Shown here in pieces: positions 56,791 through 64,000 of a DNA stretch of 64,000 bases; position 1 is the stretch's first letter, and every line of letters starts with the position of its first letter. Source of the stretch: Steromphala cineraria (lineage: Eukaryota > Mollusca > Gastropoda > Trochida > Trochidae); NCBI GenBank assembly GCA_916613615.1, contig OU744724.1, positions 22,678,171 through 22,742,170 on the forward strand, read 5' to 3'. Below the pieces are notes generated by a model. The model did not search any database. It worked only from the letters and a program-made list of their open reading frames with translations, and had not been told where the DNA came from. The translations under genes and the position numbers were made by a program.

Positions 56791-58331
56791 ATTACCCAGA
56801 TTATCAAAAATATTCAAGTATTTGTTCTTGTGGTGGTCTTTCATTGGAAATAAGTTTTTGAAAATATATAAATATTATGGTTATTATTAGTTGAGGCTCA
56901 AAGTATATCAAATGAATACTTGACAAAGCATCTTTCATCATCTTCATTGACGGTCACAGTTTTGGTGAACCAAAAATAATCAGCCAACAAATAACACTGT
57001 TGTCTGTAAGTCTGGTGGTTCCTTTGAACATCCATATAGGATGGCACGAGCACGGTAAGTAAGTACGCCTTTAAGTAATTTTAACTCTGACATATTTGAA
57101 ACCTGGCGCACTTTCAATCTTCTGAACAGAAATAAACTTTATAACAAACTTTACCTTGATAAAAAATCTGTGTGTAAACATCTTTTTTACTAAGTATAAG
57201 ATGAACAGGCAGGACTAATTTGTGGCGACAAAGACCTTTGTTAAGGGTATGGAGGATCAAAGGGACCATAATTAAAGGTATACCATCAGGACAAAAAGGA
57301 TCCTTAATTCATCTAGGTATAATTATCTCTATTCAGATAGTAGCAAACCTACTTCTTTCATCTCTTTGATACTATTGTCAATTTTTTTATTACAAGATTT
57401 TGAAAGTAATGGTCTAGATTATGAAAACAGGAGCTTGGAGCTTATTTTGAGTAATGATAATAGGTAATAATGGACGTGTATGTTGTGTTTTGCTTTGATG
57501 TGTGGAGAAATTGTTGAAGAAACTCCTTAGTTGTCATAAAGAATGGAAGTGATGAGAAGAAAGATAACAAACTCGAGTTATTGATGGGGAGTCCTTCTTG
57601 TCTTAATGAGACCACTCATCTCTTGTACGTTATTAGTAGCTTCGGTGATAGTAAGAAGAAAACAAGATTACAGAAAGTAATTTCAGTGATCTTATTTATT
57701 TGAAACATTTTTTTGAAACATACTTAGTTTTCAAATTGTTTTTCAGAACATTGGCGACATCACCAATCGGTTGCGACGTTGTGAAACCAACAACATTGTT
57801 AGTTGTAGCCACTGATCTCCCAAACATAGTAACTTCTTATACATCTACTAACCTAGATCAAATCTAGAAAAAAATTCTACTCAAAGTCTTGGTTGATCAA
57901 AATAGTTGGAAATTTTCTGTTGATAAAGAAAATGAAGTTAATGATTGAACACTTCAATTCTATGTTTGTCATGCATCCCTAATTCCTTCTTTTTAAAACC
58001 CTTTCACCCAACCCTTCAGACTCTCACTAAAATACTTTTATAATTTCATGCCGGTGAAAAGGTTAACGGCCAACCTTTGATTTTTCCCAGCCAGATTTTT
58101 TTTCATTTTCTTTTTGCATTATGCACACATGATTTTGTTAAAACTTATACTTACTGAAACAATCTGGTTACTGCTTACCTCATTCTTCAATAATTATTTA
58201 CATTCTTGTATATAAAGGCTACCCAAGCTAGTAGTATTTAACAGTCATTATCAGTTGGACCTTTCTTGACCCAATTGCAAGCTTGACTGTATTTAGAATT
58301 CTAAACAACGTGTACAGTACATAAACTTTAA
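56791..58331. other. Non-coding DNA
   Basis: No gene or repeat structure that I can support. Confidence 0.4.
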
Positions 58332-58646
58332 AGGGGCAGTAGCATGTTTTAAGTTGATGTCAGGAAAAGGAAAATAGATGGTTCCAATTAAAAGACAATG
58401 CATTTTAACTAAATGAAGCAGGAATAAATCATATATATATATATAGAGTAAAGTTCAGCCATTCGATTCCTTTTCTTACTAAAAAAATGAATAAAAGGTG
58501 TTCACACAAAAATGACCGCCTTAGGACTTTTTGTGAATCTTAATAATTTGTTCTCTGACTATCAATTAAATACATTTAGTATTAACATACATTTATCAGT
58601 GAAAATTTTAAAATATAATTTTTTTTTAAAACATGCTACTGCCACT
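58332..58646. mobile_element. 315-bp MITE with TTAA target duplication
   Basis: TIRs AGGGGCAGTAGCATGTTTT (left) and AGTGGCAGTAGCATGTTTT (right, reversed), flanked by TTAA at 58328-58331 and 58647-58650. A (TA)n run lies inside at about 58429. Its inverted, more diverged copy is at 7978-8323. Non-autonomous, piggyBac/Kolobok-like by target site. Confidence 0.85.
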
Positions 58647-58993
58647 TTAAAGGTCATATTGAAAACATAATAAAAGCAACATTCATTTCTGAAAGCAGCT
58701 TTTTTTAAAGAAAAACAAAATGTTGCATATGATAGAAACCTTCTTATGTACAAGTGATGTCAGAAGCTTTTGTAAGGTGTCACTTGACATAGAGATCGAT
58801 ACACAACATGTAATAGTTTTTCATGACGATTACTTCAGTTGTTTCCAAAAGTCTACTAAAAGTTTTGGCCCAAAACAATCATACAGTCATCTATGAATAT
58901 AAGGAGAATTTTGGTGGGAAAAGAAAATTGACACAAACCTTAATTACAAGACATATGCTTTTTTATACCGTAATCAAAACAATGTAAACAAAA
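58647..58993. other. Non-coding DNA
   Basis: Nothing recognised. Confidence 0.4.
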
Positions 58994-61015
58994 TTTCCTA
59001 CCCTACAACTCACCATTCAAACTCTCAGATTATCCTGCATTTTACCTACCCTACAACTCAGCATTCAAACTCTCAGATTATATCCTGCATTTTACCTACC
59101 CTACAACTCAGCATTCAAACTCTCAGATTATCCTGCAGTTTACCTACCCTACAACTCAGCATTCAAACTCTCAGATTATCCTGCAGTTTCCCTACCCTAC
59201 AACTCAGCATTCAAACTCTCAGATTATCCTGCAGTTTCCCTATCCTACAACTCAGCATTCAAACTCTCAGATTATCCTGCAGTTTCCCTACCCTACAACT
59301 CAGCCACAAACTCTCAGATTATCCTGCAGTTTCCCTATCCTACAACTCAGCATTCAAACTCTCAGATTATCCTGCAGTTTCCCTATCCTACAACTCAGCA
59401 TTCAAACTCTCAAATTATCCTGCAGTTTCCCTACCCTACAACTCAGCATTCAAACTCTCAGATTATCCTGCAGTTTTCCTACCCTACAACTCAACATTCA
59501 AATTCTGAGATAATCCTGCAGTTTCCCTACCCTACAACTCAGCATTCAAACTCTCAGATAACCTGCAGTTTACCTACCCTACAACTCAGCATTCAAACTC
59601 TCAGATTATCCTGCAGTTTCCCTACCCTACAACTCAGCATCAAACTATCAGATTATCCTGCAGTTTCCCTACCCTACAACTCAGCTTTCAACTCTCAGAT
59701 TATCCTGCAGTTTACCTATCCTACAACTCAGCATCAAACTCTCAGATTATCCTGCAGTTTCCCTACCCTACAACTCAGCATCAAACTATCAGATTATCCT
59801 GCCGTTTTCCTACCCTACAACTCAGCATTCAAATTCTGAGATAATCCTGCAGTTTCCCTACCCTACAACTCAGCATCAAACTCTCAGATTATCCTGCAGT
59901 TTACCTATCCTACAACTCAGCATCAAACTCTCAGATTATCCTGCAGTTTCCCTACCCTACAACTCAGCATCAAACTCTCAGATTATCCTGCAGTTTACCT
60001 ACCCAACAACTCAGCATTCAAACTCTCAAATTATCCTGCAGTTTCCCTACCCTACAACTCAGCATTCAAACTCTCAAATTATCCTGCAGTTTCCCTACCC
60101 TACAACTCAGCATTCAAACTCTCAGATTATCCTGCAGTTTCCCTACCCTACAACTCAGCATTCAAACTCTCAGATTATCCTGCAGTTTCCCTATCCTACA
60201 ACTCAGCATTCAAACTCTCAAATTATCCTGCAGTTTCCCTACCCTACAACTCAGCATTCAAACTCTCAGATTATCCTGCAGTTTTCCTACCCTACAACTC
60301 AACATTCAAATTCTGAGATAATCCTGCAGTTTCCCTACCCTACAACTCAGCATTCAAACTCTCAGATAACCTGCAGTTTACCTACCCTACAACTCAGCAT
60401 TCAAACTCTCAGATTATCCTGCAGTTTCCCTACCCTACAACTCAGCATCAAACTATCAGATTATCCTGCAGTTTCCCTACCCTACAACTCAGCTTTCAAC
60501 TCTCAGATTATCCTGCAGTTTACCTATCCTACAACTCAGCATCAAACTCTCAGATTATCCTGCAGTTTCCCTACCCTACAACTCAGCATCAAACTATCAG
60601 ATTATCCTGCCGTTTTCCTACCCTACAACTCAGCATTCAAATTCTGAGATAATCCTGCAGTTTCCCTACCCTACAACTCAGCATCAAACTCTCAGATTAT
60701 CCTGCAGTTTACCTATCCTACAACTCAGCATCAAACTCTCAGATTATCCTGCAGTTTCCCTACCCTACAACTCAGCATCAAACTCTCAGATTATCCTGCA
60801 GTTTACCTACCCAACAACTCAGCATTCAAACTCTCAAATTATCCTGCAGTTTCCCTACCCTACAACTCAGCATTCAAACTCTCAAATTATCCTGCAGTTT
60901 CCCTACCCTACAACTCAGCATTCAAACTCTCAGATTATCCTGCAGTTTCCCTACCCTACAACTCAGCATTCAAACTCTCAAATTATCCTGCAGTTTCCCT
61001 ACCCTACAACTCAGT
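58994..61015 (+). repeat. 48-bp satellite array, about 42 copies
   Basis: Monomer CCTACCCTACAACTCAGCAT + TCAAACTCTCAGATTATCCT + GCAGTTTC, with 46-50 bp variants. Variant monomers recur in the same order 808 bp apart: for example GTTTTCCTACCC followed by AACATTCAAATTCTGAGATA at 59473 and 60281, and GATAACCTGCAG at about 59557 and 60365. The right half is thus a segmental copy of the left. Confidence 0.95.
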
Positions 61016-61884
61016 ATTGTACAAGACCACATATGTCACCATTGTGGAGTGCACTTTACAATGCTATTTTGATATTTTGAAAAATGAGTGGGTTGGCCAT
61101 TTATTTTTTCAGAAAAAGAACAGTGTAGTCAAACATCAAAAGAATTAATTCATAGTTTTGAAACTCCCATGACTATATGGCTATGGTGAAAATGACATTT
61201 CCTTAACACCATTTAATTTCCCATGGCTCAATTTGGAGTGATGAAAGTTTAATCTGTTATAACATGAATCTCATTCTATTGAATAATAATCCTTCATCCA
61301 AATTTCCCTTATTGATCTAGTTATAATCCCAATCTAATGTTATATTTACATGAACCATAACATAGTCACAGTGGGAATAACACTACTGAATGTAAGATCT
61401 AAATCACCAAGTTCTATTTGCATGAACTACTTCAATCTTCCAAGGAGAGTACCAAAACTGAATTGAAATTTATTGTATTGCTATTATTTGCATGAAGGAT
61501 CTATCTAAGCTACCCGGTAAGTCTCAAGAGCTTCTGATTTGAATTAATTCAAAATAAAAATTGATATTTAAGTTAAAATGTGAATTTACATGATGACATC
61601 TATCACTTCATGCCAATTCCACAGGAAACATAATGTCGGTTTTATGAAGGCAAAAATATACTAGTCAAGGTTTGTCTGCCATGAGGACCTGGGATGAAAA
61701 GTTTTCTGAAATGAATATGTGGTCAATAAATCTAAATTTTTAAAAAACATTAGATCCCCTGGAATTTGATAAATACTCTTCAGTGGATGATCCCTGAAGG
61801 TTAAACTCAACCCAAATTTCAATAATTTCTTTTAAAATTCCTTGACCCAACCTTGACTTTGTTCTCAAACATCAAGCTCTTAAA
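61016..61884. other. Non-coding DNA
   Basis: Nothing recognised. Confidence 0.4.
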
Positions 61885-62190
61885 GGGACAAGGGGGGTAT
61901 TTTTGGTGGAAATGAAATTCAGGAGGACTTTCGTGTTTACAATTATAAATGATTTTACATGATGCCTTCACACTTAATTTCAAATATGTTTGTGAGGTTA
62001 GCATTTCAGTTGTTCAAGATTAAACAATTTTCCAAAGAATAAAGTGTATCGCCCAAAAAATAAAAACATTGTGAAATGAAGCCAATCATCGAAGCTACTA
62101 TCGTCGAATGCATTACTACGACAAAATGCTGTCGTAACTGATTACTTTTATTATGAATTATTGTAAATATGCTCCTTTTCTATCAATCAA
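61885..62190 (+). mobile_element. Relic of the TTAA element found in unit 2
   Basis: GTATTTTTGGTGGAAATGAA, ATTCAGGAGGACTTTC, CACTTAATTTCAAATATGTT and GTGAAATGAAGCCAATCATC follow the order and spacing of 23013-23320 inside the 1507-bp element. The TIRs are not visible, so this is an internal or eroded fragment. Confidence 0.8.
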
Positions 62191-62915
62191 GTAGACTGGT
62201 AGACTTATGTGACCATTCTGAGGAGCCACTTTAGTTTGCCACCTAAAAGACACTGACCCTGGCTAAATATGGGCCATCCTTTGAGAATTTCATGCAGTTA
62301 GGCTGAGTTAGGCAAAGTATATTACAGGTAGAAAATACCTTTTGGTAAAAATGTTCATTGTCAACGACGGCTTCACACAAAATAAAATTCTGAGAATGAA
62401 ATAAATGTCATGTGGGCCATTAGAAAAGTCTAGGGGGTCAAGGGGTACTGAAGATATATGAACCAGCGCACTTATTAGAGGAAGAACATTTCAGGGCTCT
62501 CCAACATGGAGACCATGCAGCGTCAATATAAATATATATATATATAAAAGAATTAAAGGAACACTCAAGGAGTATTAATCATTGGCAACAACTTCATATG
62601 TCTGCAGCTCAAAGGGAAATTACTTGTTTGAAGTTTTGTATATACCCATATGCATACATGACCTTTGGCCTCTGATTTTAATCTTTCATTATTGTTGATT
62701 AATTTTGGAATTATTAATAATTTTTTTTCTCTCAGAAAATTGTCTTTAATGAGCTATTTTCTACCAGGGATATCACTTTAAAGAAATCAACGTCATGATA
62801 CTTTCAACTTCGACCCCTTCTTTGTTTCTGACATTAAAGCTCAATAGAATGCATAACTTTCAGTAATTGATTCCAATATGTCAGCATGATATTCTTTATT
62901 TGATGTAATACATAG
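62191..62915. other. Non-coding DNA
   Basis: Only a (TA)n run at about 62527-62545 stands out. Confidence 0.4.
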
Positions 62916-63076
62916 AGGATATCTGTCTTTTCTTGACTAATACCATGTTTATCTCATCGAGTGAGGTAGAAAGGTTATATTTTCACGAGTGGCGCAGCCA
63001 CGAGTGAAAATATATAACATTTCTACCTCACGAGATGAGATAAACATGGTATTTGTCAAGAATTGACTGATATTCT
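62916..63076. repeat. 161-bp near-perfect palindrome
   Basis: The arms share ACCATGTTTATCTCATC, GTGAGGTAGAAA and TTTTCACGAGTGG, and the centre is GGCGCAGCCACGAGTG. The stem is about 75 bp with a few mismatches. The following ~270 bp (to about 63345) are less AT-rich, contain TGACATCATAAGCC and TTTTATGACGTCA, and end CGATATAATAAATAAC, an inverted echo of CTATTTATTATATATGG at 63075. Palindrome and body may be one element. Confidence 0.8.
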
Positions 63077-64000
63077 ATTTATTATATATGGTTTTACCAT
63101 TGTAATTACGTCCGAAAAGGGTCAATTTCACGCCGAGCGGCCGCTAGGAACAGCCCGTCACCACAGTAACACTGTGACATCATAAGCCAATTCGCCGCGT
63201 GAGACCATTGTTTTATGACGTCAAATTATATCAGTCACCGTTCGCAGTGAAAATATAAGTTATTTTCACTGTAGCTTGATAGACATTTTATTTCACTGAT
63301 AAATCCCAGTATTTCACTGCTCGCGATATAATAAATAACTTTAACCACATGTTTATCATAAAGTATATATAAGGAACCATATACAAATTGTCCTTAAATT
63401 CTAGTAGCATTAAAGAATGTCCCTGGATCATACTTTGACAAATTTTCAATGTACTTTTAAAATTTTTCATTAAATATCAGGAGGGTTTCTTTCAATGAGG
63501 TTTTAATTTTTGTAAATGTGATCCGTTGTAATGTCAACATTGTAACATGATCCTTCTCCTTCAATGTATTTGTTTGTTTTTTTATTAAAAAAAAAAGGAA
63601 AGAATTGAGTTTGAATATCAACAAAAGTTGTCAAAGAAATTGGCGTGAACCCAAAACTCAGTTGAATGTTAATCTTCCAGGTGTTTCAAACAATGATTAG
63701 TCCATTTCTTCTTTTTAGTTCAAAATGTTGTAATAACATGCCATCATCTTCAAATGTGTTTACAATTCATTATGAGGTTGTTTGTAAAAAGTGTTTCATT
63801 TCATGCAAAGGTTAATCATTGTTTTCTCTGGAGAAGACCACAGAAAATGCAATTTTTCAGTTATTTTTGATAAATATCTAACACTATTTGACCTTTAAAT
63901 ACCAAGATATTTCCAGTGATACTTCTTTTAATGAAAAGGTCGCATGATGTTCTGATAGTGTTCTTTGTTAGGATAAGAAACTTGATACTTAAGAGATTTC
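63077..64000. other. Non-coding DNA, partly the body of a foldback element
   Basis: 63077-63345 may belong to the palindromic element to its left; beyond that I see no gene or repeat. Confidence 0.4.

Noticed and set aside
1..64000. CRISPR arrays, operons or prokaryotic signals
   Set aside because: The window is clearly eukaryotic. The two satellite-type arrays (55923 and 58994) have no spacer structure: the whole unit is repeated.

Overview
This is a eukaryotic, AT-rich window with no recognisable host protein gene. It most likely comes from a bivalve mollusc. That is an inference from the repeats: several copies of a GTCCGTCCG-rich repeat opening with GCTCATC..GATGGGCTTATGGCATGG, a kind I associate with bivalve genomes, plus many small foldback or TIR elements, a tRNA-derived SINE and an intact-looking DIRS-type retrotransposon. 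Nearly all open reading frames under about 100 codons look like chance frames in AT-rich DNA.

Layout. 1-10449: single-copy-like DNA carrying a 146-bp palindrome (347-492), a bivalve-type repeat (3196-3600), two copies of a 434-438 bp TIR element (5497-5934 and 7041-7474; the second has a 10-bp target duplication) and one arm of a dispersed inverted MITE pair (7978-8323). 10450-48810: a tandem array of five units, each 4.4-8.5 kb, of a sequence I cannot assign to a gene. Units 1, 2 and 4 are long; units 3 and 5 lack the same 1.7-2 kb interior and carry the same ~250-bp replacement. Different mobile elements have landed in different units, so the sister units show the empty sites: a TA-flanked 1248-bp element, a 121-bp TTAA hairpin, a foldback element and a bivalve repeat in unit 1; a TTAA-flanked 1507-bp element in unit 2; a 6.1-kb DIRS retrotransposon in unit 4.

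The DIRS element (33502-39610) encodes a Gag-like protein, a reverse transcriptase/RNase H/methyltransferase-like polyprotein and a tyrosine recombinase in an overlapping frame. It has ~178-bp inverted terminal repeats and a 95-bp internal region complementary to the two outer ends joined head to tail, the expected circle junction. It inserted without a target duplication. Several lesions (an in-frame stop in gag, a local frame swap in the RT-RNase H linker, Tyr in place of the expected His in the recombinase) suggest this copy is not fully functional.

48811-64000: non-coding DNA with a second copy of the unit-1 foldback element whose hairpin loop is inverted (50212-50570), a pogo-like MITE, a 20-bp minisatellite, a tRNA-derived SINE, another bivalve repeat, the partner of the inverted MITE pair, a 48-bp satellite of about 42 copies with an 808-bp higher-order period (58994-61015), a relic of the TTAA element and a 161-bp near-perfect palindrome (62916-63076).
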